Source of the DNA: Setaria digitata
Lineage: Eukaryota > Nematoda > Chromadorea > Rhabditida > Setariidae
NCBI GenBank assembly: GCA_003640385.1
Contig: RCAB01000109.1
Location: forward strand, 1 to 64,000
DNA: 64,000 bases
Reading direction: 5' to 3'
The notes under the pieces: generated by a model
Seen by the model: the letters and a program-made list of their open reading frames with translations, nothing else
Told to the model about the DNA's origin: nothing
Databases searched by the model: none
Program-made: the position numbers and the translations under genes
In this document: piece by piece, positions 14,301 through 27,121 of the stretch
Position numbering within the stretch: the stretch's first letter is position 1
How the letters are laid out: each line of letters opens with the position of its first letter

Positions 14301-17300
14301 TTATCCATCCGGATCATCAAAGAATCACTTTCAATACTGTGTGCTAATCAAATGTTCGGATTAGTCGGATAACCAATTCATTTTCCGTCCAATAAGGCAA
14401 AATGTGATATTGTTGCTTATGATACAATAACGAATACTTTTTCCCATGAACATTTGTTAAATGACATGCAAATCTGAGTCGAAGTGTAATAGCAACCGTT
14501 GATTTCCCATTACGATAACGCGCAGCTGCACAGGTGTGCATGTGCATTTGCATGCTCGGTGTTTGTTTGTTGGGAGATTTACGATCAACTCTGTCCTCTC
14601 ACCACTTCTCCTATTTCGTAGCTTAAGTTGAAGGCCATTTTGAAGTGCTGCTGTGCATACCTGTCTCCGTCATTTTCAGACAGACTCCTTTCGACTTGAT
14701 TCAAAACTTGGATAACAATTCCAATCATAAAATTATATAAAACAGGGCATTAAATCTATCTGGGCTGATCATAGAAAGGGCTCAAGAAGGTATCATAAGC
14801 GCAGATTTCGGTAAATTTTTTCGAAAGTTTAAAAGAATTGTGATTTTATTAAACATGGAAAATTATTGCTATCATTCTGGCTGACTTAATCCAAATAATG
14901 AAGCTAAGCAAATAATTAATTCACTTATATATGAAGTGAAACATTAAAAAAAAACTTGCATTCCCCGAAATATTTTGAAATGATAAGACCGTTTACTATC
15001 CCTCCATGCAGTAAAGATCGTTATCATGAAGTTAAATCACGATTCATTTTCTTCAACATTTTGTCACTGGCCCTGGCGAATATTATATTGCGGCTCAAAT
15101 GATTTACGGTCCCTCGAACTCCCATTTTCTGATGACCTAAAGATAATGATAGTATTTAAGAGAAATAAAATATTTGTTGAAATATGATTGTTGTATGTAG
15201 CAATAATTATTGGACGTGCACCTTTCCATTAAAGTATACAAAAGACCAAAATAAATGACTGGAATGTTTGAAATCGATTCACACAATTAAAATTGACTAT
15301 AAGTATTTAAAACGAGATCCTGATTTTATGTAATTTTCTTATTGAAATTGTACTGTAGTAATTGCACAAAATGATTTTATTCAAGATTTAAATTGCAGCA
15401 ATTACTTTTTAAGCATGGTTTGACTGTTAAATAAAACTTTCAGTTTGTTTCATTCATGAGAGTATCTATCCATCACACTGAATAATGGTACGTTCTAAAT
15501 TAAAATGATAGATTTTTTTCAGAAGTATGTGATTTAATAAAATGATTCTAGACAGAAGCTTCTTTTTCACAGAACATTTACAGAAATTACCATTTGTATT
15601 ATTACTATTATTTTTTTCCAACAATGTGTTTTTGAATTAATGATTCGATATATTCGTAATTTTGATTAGCAAGTAAATGATTAGACGAGAGATGATAATA
15701 ATGGTGATGATGATTGCATTGGAAATGATTATGGTTGCTGTGAGCGGAAGCATCTGGTTATTCCATGTGCTACTGAGCATGAAGCAGAGTGCGGTCCTGA
15801 ATTTAGCATGGATTCGAGACCACCCGCTGCTCGGGAACAGCACTTCCTGGTAGATAGGATGATGAAGCGATGCGATGTTTGTTGCATCATTCAAATCCAC
15901 TTTCTCCTACTTGCACATCAGCAAAACATCCATCATGTGCACTGAGTCAAGCTTAATGAGCTAATCAATGACATTTATGCTAATTACTTCACAAAATACT
16001 CAAAAGTGCTCACTGACAGTGACACAGATATGTGCTCAATATGCAACCATAGAGGAATAGTTTGACTTCTTCACTTATAATGAAAATTCGACTCGATTCT
16101 ATTCATGTTTCTCATAATTAAGTAATTAACGTACTTCAACAGTTATCACTTACGAGCAATGTTGGAACATTGAGGTATGCAATAAAGTTGAACCATTGCA
16201 AATTTGAATTACAATTTACACATCTCTTTATTTGTATTTATTGAAAAATAGCACACCAAACATATTTAGGCAAAAATTTATTGGTAGTTCAGTGAGCAGG
16301 AATCAAACACCACTGATGGTCATTTGATACTTTTCGTTAATTAATTTCCGACAAATTTGATCAAAGGAAAACGGACAATTTCTAAAATTAACTATGACAG
16401 AGCCAGCAGTAGTATCTCATAACAAAGGTACCGCAAAGTCATTTCATGCAGGGATCGAACACGCACATATGCATTTAGTCTTTGTGTTCAGCAATAGTAA
16501 TTATTCAGGAAACGGTCAGATAATGGACAGCACTAGTGGACATCGCTACAGTTCTAGCCTTTCTTTTTCCACTTCTCAAAAAGACCGCAAATTGCTGGAT
16601 GACAATTTGTTCCTACACTCTACTTCCCTCTTCGATAAATTTGTGCAATTCAATTTCAATAAAATTACGAAAATTGTTAATTTTAAGAAACCTTGAACAA
16701 ATTAAAAGGACATCAGAGGTGCTTCTTCACGGCACAGTTACTTGTTGGAAAATTATGCAATTAATATTTACCAACAATTTCCGAGCTAGAGTAATGCTTA
16801 TATATGAGTGATTAATTTCGCAATTAAAACCTTAAGAGTGTTTATAATTCTCCTTAATTTTTATTAAGTTAGAAGGGATTCTGAAGCATTTTCCTTTTTT
16901 TTTTTTTTTAAATACCATCAAATTCGTTGCGAGTTCCTTCTTTTTCGCCGGTTCATTGGTGCCAGTCTTTTTTCCTCATATTGCTTCGTTCTTCTACGAC
17001 CACTCATAATATTATGGGAAATTCCTTCGCCCAAATTAAATGGTGATATTTAGTAATTGTCATTTGCTCAAAGCAAATTGATTCTGCAAAATTCGAATTT
17101 TTCACATGTGAATAGTTTTTAAATTTTGAAACCATTTTTGCATATGACTATGAAATGAATGATTGGAAATATAATGAAAATACTATTTGAATTATGAACA
17201 GGTGTATTAAAAATACTTGAACAAACAAATGATTGTAGCAAGTATTATTTGAAATATTATATCAGGTACAAAGCAACATGTATTAATTATTACCAATTCA

Positions 17301-17340
17301 GAAAATAGAGAGATGCGACAACTCAGGTATGGCTCCACTC
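11312..17340. other. 6 kb gene-poor AT-rich stretch 5' of the cyclase gene
   Basis: No gene could be supported. Several open frames of 60-100 codons occur (for example 12697-12879 -, 12823-13158 +, 16394-16696 +), but none has recognisable domains, a splice partner or a convincing start, and such lengths are expected by chance. The cyclase promoter should lie in the first few hundred bases. Confidence 0.45.
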
Positions 17341-17346
17341 TGTAAC

Positions 17347-17526
17347 CAGGTGCACTACCAGGTGCAGAACTTTCGGTATCACAAACGCAACAAACATATT
17401 GTCGGAATTTTGCATGAAACTACACAATATTGTTATGGATTAATGAAAATATGAACGATGTAAATAAAATTCGATTCATCATAAAAGCAGTGGAGTGTGA
17501 GGACACACCTGTGCAATGTGCACCTG
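17347..17526. promoter_or_regulatory. Cluster of four CAGGTG/CACCTG E-boxes
   Basis: CAGGTG occurs at 17347-17352 and 17359-17364 (12 bp apart, within a short repeated unit). The reverse form CACCTG occurs at 17506-17511 and 17521-17526 (15 bp apart). The cluster lies 0.73-0.91 kb beyond the stop codon of the HLH gene at 18261-18994. E-boxes are bound by bHLH dimers, the usual partners or targets of Id-like proteins. Function is inferred only from clustering and position. Confidence 0.35.
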
Positions 17527-18260
17527 GAAATAATTGAGTAGAGTGGGGTAACTGTTGCACATTACACCATATGTCAACACTGTCATTTCTCTTGAATCGT
17601 TACAAAAATGGTATTGTTTTTAGGAATAGTTCTTAATGCAACATTATAACTATAAAGAATTTACTGGAATTTCAAAGGAAATTAAGTAATACTTGAAAGC
17701 TTATTTTTATCTCATATTATCTCAGTAATTTGCATCGGTTGAGCAGTTTTAAAATAATTGAGTGGATCAAGTGAACTAAACTGAGTCAGTTTGAACTCAT
17801 TCAAATCAAATTAATCAAATTTAAATAATTTATTTAAATGGGAAAATGCTACAAAAAATTTTTTCTCACTTGATGGTTCAAAAAAAAAAAATTGTTTTAT
17901 AAGCTTCGGTTTACTGCAGATTATTTACAGCTGAAATTTGCCAATTTTAGGTAGATTACTTAAAGTTAGACTTTGGTTAGATTATAAGAATGAAGTCTGG
18001 ATTTTTTAAGAGTAGATTCAGTATAGAAAAGGCATACTGTAAGATATTAGGCAGAAATTTTTTTTAATCATCAAAATAAATTCACGTAGCTTGGAACATT
18101 TTATTTTACACGGTTGTAAATAATGGTGACAGTACGATGACAGTTGTGGAATTAAATTTTAATTTTCTAAGTTTCAGCGTTTCGTATGATTTGTGTGGAA
18201 GAATGTGAATGGACGATATAAATTATGATTAAATTCTAATTACTTAGATGTAAAATATTT

Positions 18261-18994
18261 TCAAGTACATAATTGTTTGCTAGGCCTTAAAGGCCGCCTT
18301 TTATTGGTGCATAAATGAAACCGCGACAGTGCCCTATTCAAGTTAGCAATTTCCATAGCTGATGAATGATTTTCATCTTCTTGGGACTGCAACACTTCCT
18401 AAAATTTATAATCATTTGATTTTATTTATGCTGTCTGTTGAACAAAAAAAAAACTCCATATTTAAATTCAAGTTGTTCTACTCAAATTTAAATTTTTGAT
18501 GGAAAAACATATTCGCTGGATATAATATGATTCAAAGGACAAATTAGCAAACATTGAAAAAGTTTCTAAGATTCTACATGTTCCATGCAGTTTTATTTCA
18601 GTCTAATCTTGCTTCCTAACTGATCTTTAAGTGACCAGTCATACTGATAAATTAATTGGTAAGATGAAACCCTCGTCCGAACCTGTAGTGACATGATATA
18701 ATCCATGATAAGATTGATAAGCTCCAGTTCTGAACATTGTATAACATTATGGTCATAGGGTAGCATGCGACGTAATTTAGCAATTGTCCGCTTGTGTTCA
18801 CGCCGTTGCCACGCCATTTTACGCATGCGACTACTTTGCAGTGGTACTTCGGAAAGCTTAGACTGTTTGCATTTGGATGTTTGCGATGAAGAAGACAGCG
18901 GTGACGTTGAAGATGACATTGCAGGTGGTGGAGACGTGGACGTAGACGTTATTTGCATCGATGGTGACAACGTGGGTAATAGTGATGGCTTCAT
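18261..18994 (-). CDS. Id-like helix-loop-helix protein (paralogue 1), two exons
   Basis: Exon 1 is 18994-18683 (104 codons) and exon 2 is 18398-18261 (45 codons plus stop), joined in phase 0; the protein has 149 residues. Residues 1-55 are Ser/Thr/Pro-rich. The HLH covers about residues 63-104: a basic, helix-forming stretch (QRREHKRTIAKLRRMLP), a loop, and helix 2 (LELINLIMDYIMSLQ). Spacing to helix 1 resembles Id/emc proteins rather than DNA-binding bHLH factors, because the canonical basic block ending ~10 residues before the Leu-Arg of helix 1 is missing. The tail after the intron (EVLQSQEDENHSS...) is short. The expected role is to dimerise with bHLH factors and block or modify their DNA binding. 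This is the most divergent of the three local paralogues, and its loop is unlike the others. It could also be a degenerate bHLH; I am fairly sure of the fold, less of the subfamily. Confidence 0.75.
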
Positions 18995-20081
18995 CGTAAA
19001 TACCTAAATTTAAAACAATTTCATTAAAGTAAGAAATCTTTCTGAATACTACATGGCAACACGCTGATAATAGCATTTTATAATAATTTAAGGGAAGCAG
19101 TCAAAAAAAATAAGCCAAATAATTCTTTTATTGTCGAATATATATTACGTAAGCCATTTAAAACTCATGCTGCATGAACTGAATCAATTTATCAAAATGT
19201 TTTCAACGCCATAAGATCTTGGCTTCTTATTCGATTACGTATGGGATCAAAAATGTTTGAGTAAATAATAAAACATGAAAGATATTTCGAAGCAATTACC
19301 ATCTCTTAATCTAACGCAACTTATTATTCCATATCCGTTTTAATTAAAGAAAAAAAGACAAACGACTAATGAAATAGTTTGACGATTCGGAATACCAGAT
19401 TACCGGATTACGCTTTCCAGAAGGGATGAAGAAACAACCGAACATCAATCGCTACAGTGAGCTGTTTGCTTCCTGTAACGAACTTCTCGAGATGGATCAA
19501 CGCCCCTCAATTCGACCTTTGCATTTCTGTTCTTCAGCAGCCACGCCCGAATTGTCGTGACGAATCCGTCAAGCAACAGTGCAATCACTTAAAATCAAAT
19601 TTTAATGAGTTTATCGACAAATTTTAATTTTCATTCAAGGACTCATTATAAAAGGTGCTGCATAAAATTAATTGAAATATATGAAAGGTATAACTATTTG
19701 GTGACACGAGCAAATGATTGGATTTGCCATATGAGTTTGTAAAAATAAGAATTATGTAAATGCAAAACTAAACCACAGTTTTTTAAACTACTAGAGTTAA
19801 GGAAGGCTTAAAAACTATTCAACTTTTAGTTTGAAAAATTTAATTAAGCTTTATAAAGATGAAAAAGAAATCGTTGAATAAAAAAGAAGAGTTGAATAAA
19901 ATTGATCAGATATAATATTAATGGTGCAGAAGTTAATTTTTCAAACTTATGTATTTGTAAATATGGAAAGGTCGCAGATTAAAAGAGAAATATGATTAGA
20001 AGTAAGGCGAAGGTCAGTGATATAAATGAGGCTGAAATGAGTGCGAGGTCATTTGTGTCCATTATCAAATGCACAGGTATG

Positions 20082-20107
20082 CAGCTGTCAACCGGAAGCA
20101 TCACCTG
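20082..20107. promoter_or_regulatory. E-box pair CAGCTG / CACCTG, 20 bp apart
   Basis: CAGCTG at 20082-20087 and CACCTG at 20102-20107 lie about 1.1 kb upstream of the start codon of the HLH gene at 18994 (-). The same two hexamers in the same order and spacing occur upstream of the second HLH gene (28025 and 28045). Whether this is functional is inference. Confidence 0.3.
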
Positions 20108-23100
20108 GAAGGCTTCGAGTGTTAGTTTGGTTGGCTATCAGTAAATAAAAGCTTGTTGCAAAGTTTGCTTCCTAATAAGGAAATGACTTGGCTGATGCAC
20201 AAATAAAATAAGTTAAACAGATACGGGAGGACTATTAGCATAACATTAATGTTTGTTCTAAGCAAGTCCAGCGCTGTTTCCAACGACCACTTATAGCAAG
20301 AGTAAAACTTTCCAACTTAAGACACATAGTTACTTAAAGCACAACACCTCTCTGTTCGCAAACATTTTATGCAAATTTAAAAAAACAAAAAAGCCACCAA
20401 AAATTAGTCATTTCGATAATTAATGAGAGCACCATGTAGCATGATAGATTGGTGTGTGCACGTGGCATATATTTCTTGTGAACGGTTGAATTCAAAGTAT
20501 AACTGATCCCTAAAAGGAAAGTTTGTGGTGACTTGAAGTACTTGTTGATGAACAAAATGATGGTCGGTACAGGTACTTTGATGTTTGTTTGCTTTTAACA
20601 ATCCAAACTCTTTCCTCTTCCTCTCTCCCTTTCTCTCTTCATTTCTGGATGAGGTAAACACCTGAATACTCGAGATCAATATTAATATTAAGCACTCTTC
20701 CAGATGGTGCCTTACAACCTTTGGTAATACCGACTTCATTCCACTCCATTCCTACACAGAGCCGACCGGTCCTTCTGGTAATTAGCCTACTGAACAAACA
20801 TTTCATTGGCCACATTGCAACAGAAAAACTTTCAGAGCAATCTTTGAAATTCTCAAGGAGTCAATAATTAATTTGAATATTTCCACTTTATAATTAAAAT
20901 ATGTGCAGCAGAAATGTATTAAGGCCAAGAAGTGTGCGCCAGATGGATAGCAGTAGCAGTAACAGGAGCAGAAGCTTCTGGCCAATGTTGTGCAGCTGTT
21001 GGTCTTCCGATACGAGCTGCTTATCATCTGCTCTGCCTATCAAATACTCCAGATGTGCGTGTGTGCCTCACTACTTGTTAAACATCCTGATTTCACGGCT
21101 GTTTATCAGTCATTTATTCCTCTCTTCAAAAAGTTTAAGCTTAGGCCAGCATAGTTTCAATAATCTCAACTTTTTTGTAGCTTGCAGTTAAGTTGAAGGA
21201 AATAGCACTGAGTGAGAAGTGAATGAATCGCGTAAAGTTTGAAGCTATCAGCAATAAGATATGGCGTTGCAGAAAGAAGCTGTTCTCTTTCATTTGATCC
21301 GCTGAAAAGAAGTAATACTTTGGTTTTAAGATTCACGGCTCTCTGCGTGACAGAATACAACAGCGTTGTTTCTGACACATACTGCGAACATGGATGAGAA
21401 TCACCGTACCTACGCCTAAAACAAAACAAAAAATCAGCAAAACTATTTCGTCTGCTGTCCATCCATAAATTGCTTGCAATCCGTAATTGCAAATAAAATG
21501 TCACCGGAATTAAATCAGTTGCTCCAAGAGATATTCTTCCTTGCCTGTCTTATCCCAAATGTCTTTTCGGCATTACACATCTACGTAAAGGAGGCTTTCG
21601 AAGACAGTGGGTGTTATAATTAACGCAGGTGTCCAAATGGGTTAACAGAAGGAGAAGGCTCTTGTTTTTAGGATGACGTCTTTGCGGCTCTGATTCACAC
21701 TAGACACTATAAATGGCCAGGTGCTATCTAGTGCTCAAGCTTAAGCTTTAGTATAATACATATCTTCTAGACCAGCTGTACCAGTTTGCGCACATTCACA
21801 AAGCCACACGTTTTCACTATTCAGTCATTAAACAAGTTAATGTATACTTTAAAAAAGAATAAAAATGTAGTGACAGTTTGTCATTTAACATCTTATCAAT
21901 AAACTTTAATAAAATAATCATCATTTAATACATTTATCATCGATATGAATGCAAAAATACCATTACTAATAATAGTAAATAAGCTGATTAGTGTGTGGAA
22001 GGCGGTTCGAGAGTAAGGATTAATGGATATTGTCGAGAACTGGCTAGTATACTTTCCGATATTCATTCTATCATTCTAATTTGCCAGAATCATTCTATTG
22101 TGTGTTGGTTATTCCGCGGGATGCTGAAGGACAGTGATGCAGTAATCAGTGATTCGGGCTTCTTCATCTCAACAAGTAAATCCACCTGGAACCTTTTGTT
22201 GCCACACATTATCCGTGGCCTATTATTAGAGACAACAGGAGGGATGAACCATATCTCTTCGTGTACTACGGCTACTGTGATTAAGGGCTTTTTTTTCGTC
22301 TTTTTTGAACGTCCGCTATTTATTGATATCAAAGCCGCCCTTTTTATGGGAAATCTATGGCTATATTCAAGGCCAACTTAATATCTCTGCATATATAAAC
22401 ATGTAATTAATAAATTTGGTTCAGGTGGGAACACAGAACACTTCTGGATTAATCTTTATGGAAGAGGCTTAAGTGAAAAATGGATGAAAAAGATGATGGA
22501 ATTTAAGTCATCCTAATTGGGACCGAAAAGAATTTTTCGTTTCTTTCCTAATTCTGCAAAATGGAAATATATTTGATTGGAATATGCCGCTTTAGCTGCT
22601 GGTAGCAAATTTATATTTTTCAAATAATGTGTGAGCTAATTAAAGTGAGAATCCCAATGGTTCCGAAAGCGATAACCTTGGAATCCTTTTGATTAAATTT
22701 TGGTCCGTGCGGTACTCTCTCTTTTCCTTCTTACGGTACTAGTGGAATTAAAATTGGTATACTCTGAACCGGTTTCTTTGCGGGGACTACCGAGAAAGTA
22801 TCACTGTGTATGTCCTTGATCGGTACATTTGTTTATGGGAATATAATTATAGAAGCAGCCCGTAATTGTTCAGCAGATTTAAAATAATTTCTTAAATATT
22901 TTTATAAAACAACAATCTTCGACATGCTACAGTCGCGGTTACGGTAAATGCTTTGATTAACAAAACTTTTCTTGTACTCTCGAATTTGTGGTTTAAAAAT
23001 GGACTCGAACTATGTCATAATGCACTATTATTTGTATGGGCTGAACTAGTTTCAGTCTTATCACTTGTTTATCAAAGATTGATTCATTAATCAGACATCT

Positions 23101-23443
23101 TATATAGAGCTGAAAGACAACTCCTACTTTTTATATTGAATTTTATGAAATCTAAGCATAACTCATTTGAAATAAATACTTTTTCAACCGACTAATTTAA
23201 TCTAAATATTCAAAAATATGTTTTCTTGCGATTTTTTTGAAAAGTTTGAAAGAGATTAACATGAGAATTATGATACAAATGATGTTCATGGTATAATTTC
23301 CTGTTCAGTTCTTATCATTAATCATTTTAAGCTTACATTGTACATTCTCGTTATACTTACATAAAAGATCTTTTTATTCGCTGGTCAATTAATTTTATTT
23401 AGTTGCCAAAAAATGTCCGACCATGATTATTCATTATTGGAAT

Positions 23444-23449
23444 AAAAAA
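23444..23449 (-). terminator. Pol III terminator of tRNA-Val
   Basis: Six consecutive T on the minus strand start 8 bases after the tRNA discriminator base, the usual Pol III stop signal. Confidence 0.7.
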
Positions 23450-23456
23450 CTGGGTC

Positions 23457-23529
23457 GGGTCTTGGCCGGGTTCGAACCGGCGACCTTCTGCGTGTGAAGC
23501 AGACGTGATAGCCACTACACCACAAGACC
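23457..23529 (-). tRNA. tRNA-Val (anticodon CAC)
   Basis: The minus strand folds into a full cloverleaf. The acceptor stem GGTCTTG pairs with CAAGACC. The anticodon stem TCTGC/GCAGA encloses the loop TTCACAC, giving anticodon CAC (reads GTG). The T arm is GCCGG-TTCGAAC-CCGGC. The discriminator base would be C at 23457. The internal A box (TGGTGTAGTGG) and B box (GGTTCGAACCC) fit Pol III consensus, and no intron is present. A run of six T on the transcribed strand (plus positions 23444-23449) just downstream should act as the Pol III terminator. No other tRNA was seen nearby. Confidence 0.95.
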
Positions 23530-26312
23530 TAGTCCTTCCATTTAATTTCTTAGATGATTAATTTAAGTTTAAATTAAAAAAAAATTTTCAGTCAGTGAAA
23601 GCTTTCTTGAAATCGTAAAGAAGTGAGTGATTGGCAAGGTCAACAGTGCCATTGGCTCTAATAAATTATACGAAAAATCGTCAGGCTCTCCATTTTCACC
23701 TTGAACTTTCTGTTATTTTGTTATGCAAATTTTTTGCTCGTCTTATGAAAAAAGGATAAAAAGAAATGCTGAAAGTTTTTTTTTATGCATATATTTAGCA
23801 GTTTAGGACAACAAACACATGAGAAGTGCTCGAATAATTGCAAATTAGGGGAAAATTCTTCATTTCTGTTGCTGAGAGAAGTTTGTAAGCCTACTTTTCC
23901 TCAATTTTTGCTCTTATCCATTCCTGTTATGCATTTCGGATCTTTATTTGTGGGTATTGAAAAGTAAGTCACTGCACAGAGTTCATTCTTGATGAACAAA
24001 AAAGGAAGTTTTAAAAATTTAATTATCGGGTGCAAACGAATGGTTTGATCGAAGTTTTCGTGGATTCATCTGCTTGGATAAATCCTGTAAAAGGGAAACA
24101 GAATCCATAAGGCAGATTTTATGGGGCCCGGTCCTTCACGATTCCACTTTCGGTCTGCTACACTCTAAGATAAGGGTTATTCAAAAAAAGAACTATGGTA
24201 ATAATAATAGTATAATAATGATCGTTATAGAAATGATCATCATGTGCCGAATATAACAAACACATGGCCAAAAAAGCATAACAGATGCCGCATTGGCCGA
24301 ATAGTCCGAATCCTCTTTACTTTACCGCACAAAGCCGCCTATTATTGAAGTACCCTTTTGTAAGTCATCTCATTTATTTGAGAAAAGCACTCAAAAGGGA
24401 GTGGTAACTGAGGAGAATTTCAGGTCGCATTTAGAGTTCAGGAGGATTCGAAGCAAAGCACAGTCACAGAAGTACATCTCTGTCGCAAATATTTGTTGTT
24501 TTGACCCATTTTAGAGTTGACAATTTTAGCTGCGAGTCAAATTTACAGATCTATCAGTTCTCTTCATTACAAGCAATCTTCTAAGGTAAATCTTTTAAAT
24601 TTAAACAAACGAGTATAAATAAAAATTGCCATCTATATGAGAAACATTTTTATATCAAAAAGTGATGAGGTCCTAAAATGAAAAATGAAAAAATGAAAAA
24701 ATGAAAAATGAAATGAAAATGAAATCAAAAATGAAATCAAAAAATGAAATCAAAAATGAAAAAAGTGAGGTCCTAAAAAATGTACTGGATAATTAGCATA
24801 ATTATGAGAGGTGAAAATGAAAGTTGCACAAGCAGCAATGATTTTCAGAATGAGGTGCACTTTTATTCTTTCAAACATTCCATTTCTAATTTCTTTCATC
24901 TTATTGCAATAAATGCTTCATCCCTTTGTGAACTCTGAGACCTCCCATAATTGTCCCGACACACACGGCAATTACTGATTTCTTATCTCAAGCAAACATA
25001 TCCTTTATCACTGTCATGCAGCTTCCTTATCTCAAATATCCTTATATTATAATGAGCATCCTTTCATCGAGCATTTTGTTGAAAGATTGAAATAGTTATA
25101 AATGATCAAATATTTTCGAAAACTTTTCCTATCATAATTCTCTAAATTAATGAAAGTTTCAGGGATTGTGTTACATTATTTTTTTTTCATTTGTGATACT
25201 TAAATTTGGTTTCAAATTTAAATTCTAGAAGTGAATTTAAATTGATACTTGAACTAAACCTACAGATTCAATTCCTCCGCAACACTTACAATGACAAATA
25301 CTTTTTGGATATCTTCTGAAAAAAATTAGTCACTACTTCTAGGCTCTGTTATTCATTCTGGAATGGGCTTGGTCTAGTCTTGGCTTTCCTAGATGAACAG
25401 GAGGCTTCACGGATCTGGTGTCAGATGTATATAAGCAAGGGACATCTGGTTCTGCTACAAAATCAATGGCCATACGAAATATATAATGCCTGCGACAGCT
25501 GCTCTTCCTTTTTGCTTCATCATATAGCTAACGAACTGACCCTCTTAGATATATACACACACAATTTGAGCCTAGTTTTTAGAGGCCACAAACTAACTGG
25601 GCTTAGGTCTGGCCAAACGCAAATGATTACCCAGATATGAAAAGTACCAATGACAAATTACTTTCGTACTTTTTCTTCCTTTTCTGACTCAGCCCATACA
25701 TACCAAAGGGAGTTTGGATTCAAGCGCACGTAACAGACATAGTAATGTTAATTCTTGATGCATAAAATTTGAGAATTTTTAATTCATCAGGGACATGAAA
25801 TGCGGCAAACATTGAACCATTCTAATATTTGCATAAAAATTGTCTGTGGTGTATTAATTAGCTCATCTCCACATAGACGTAAGAGTATAATGTCTCTAAT
25901 ATAATCCAACTCAGAGTGATGCTATAATTTGAATTAATGATAAGGAACCAGACCAACGACAGTGATGTACATTGTTTCGCAGGTCAATCCTTCTGGAACC
26001 TACTTTTGTCACTGAAGAATTCTGTACATGAACGTCAGTGCTGGTCACTTTGTAAGTAGTTTACAGCAATGAAACGGAAAGCAAATACAGCAGAATACTC
26101 AACAGAGAAAACTTTAAACCCCATAATTAGACAGAATATTCGGCCTGAACCTAGAAACTCCAAGCTTACTTAATTCCCTGACATCTCAAGTCATCTCTGG
26201 CATGAACAACTCTACACCTCGAACTCTGTAGGGTTCCCATATGTTCTGAGCAGAAAATCATTAAGCTAAGGACACTTGAAATATATCAATTCATGCTGCT
26301 TACAGCTCGCAT
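23530..26312. other. Gene-poor AT-rich stretch
   Basis: No gene could be supported between the tRNA and the 3' region of the second HLH gene. Short open frames (for example 25380-25640 +) have no recognisable features. A purine-rich minisatellite lies inside (separate entry). Confidence 0.45.
24666..24776. repeat. ATGAAA-type minisatellite with matching flanks
   Basis: An irregular array of ATGAAAA, ATGAAAT and ATGAAATCAAAA units runs through this stretch. The array is bracketed by the same sequence, GAGGTCCTAAAA, at about 24666 and 24764, so the whole block looks like replication-slippage products between two copies of a short direct repeat. Confidence 0.75.
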
Positions 26313-26340
26313 CAGATGTCCAGCAGGTGTACACCAGGTG
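26313..26340. promoter_or_regulatory. Three E-boxes at 11-bp spacing
   Basis: CAGATG at 26313-26318, CAGGTG at 26324-26329 and CAGGTG at 26335-26340 are spaced exactly 11 and 11 bp, so they face the same side of the helix. They lie 782-809 bp beyond the stop of the HLH gene at 27122-27829 (-). This is a plausible bHLH-bound element; function is inferred. Confidence 0.4.
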
Positions 26341-27121
26341 TCAGTCCAATCTTATCGTACTAATTTACCAATTTTCGAAAACACTGAGTACTATCTTGCA
26401 TTATAGAGAAATAAATACTGACAAATTTAAATATTATAGTTTATTGGAAATGAACTGTGGCATTTTAAAAAGTGGTAAAAAATAACTTGTCAGCAACACA
26501 AAACCCGTAATATATTTTCAAGAACTCACAAATATCGCTATTTAGAATTTCGAAATGTCCAAAAGGAGGAAAAAGGTTCGAGAGCTTTTCTTGAACATTT
26601 CCTACAAAAATTACATACAGATGGGATTCGACCTTACCTTCATGCAAGCAGTAATCCTTAGGAATCAAATAAATTTTAAGATTCAAAAAAAATGTCTGAA
26701 GCAGAACAGAGAGCTCCTAAAAATTTAGAAAAATGAATTTACAATGAACACAACGAAAGGAACAACAAGAACGATACACGTCGACAAACCATTCATATTA
26801 AACGACAACATTTTGATCTTGAGACGGAACATGCGATTTAAGTTATATTCTGTGATATAAAAAAGGACTATAACAGCAATAATTACAGCTAATTTATTCA
26901 AAATTTTACGGGAATAACTATCACATAATGACAGAACGTGAAGGAATTCAAGTCCACAAATAGTATGCAGAAGGAATGACAATTCATTGCCGGAAGACGT
27001 AAAAGTAAAACGTGAAGAATATTCCGGATGAATTTAACGCCGAAATTAAATTCATTCAATCTCACCTAATAGAATGACGTAGTAGCACGGCAGGAAATGT
27101 CCAACCACCCACGTTTTTTTT

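Larger units (their letters stand above)
18995..23456. other. Gene-poor stretch with possible regulatory DNA
   Basis: No gene is supported. Parts (about 19380-19570 and 20040-20120) have more balanced base composition than their surroundings and include a GCCACGCCC box near 19540 and E-boxes at 20082 and 20102. These could be distal promoter or enhancer DNA for the minus-strand HLH gene. Open frames of 110-128 codons at 20404-20739, 21166-21504 (-) and 21995-22381 (+) show no domain and are probably chance. Confidence 0.4.

Noticed and set aside
16394..16696. Plus-strand open frame of 100 codons
   Set aside because: No domain, no splice or polyadenylation signals, within chance length.
21995..22381. 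Plus-strand open frame of 128 codons
   Set aside because: Begins with a non-ATG codon, no domain, and frames of this size are expected once or twice by chance in a window this large.
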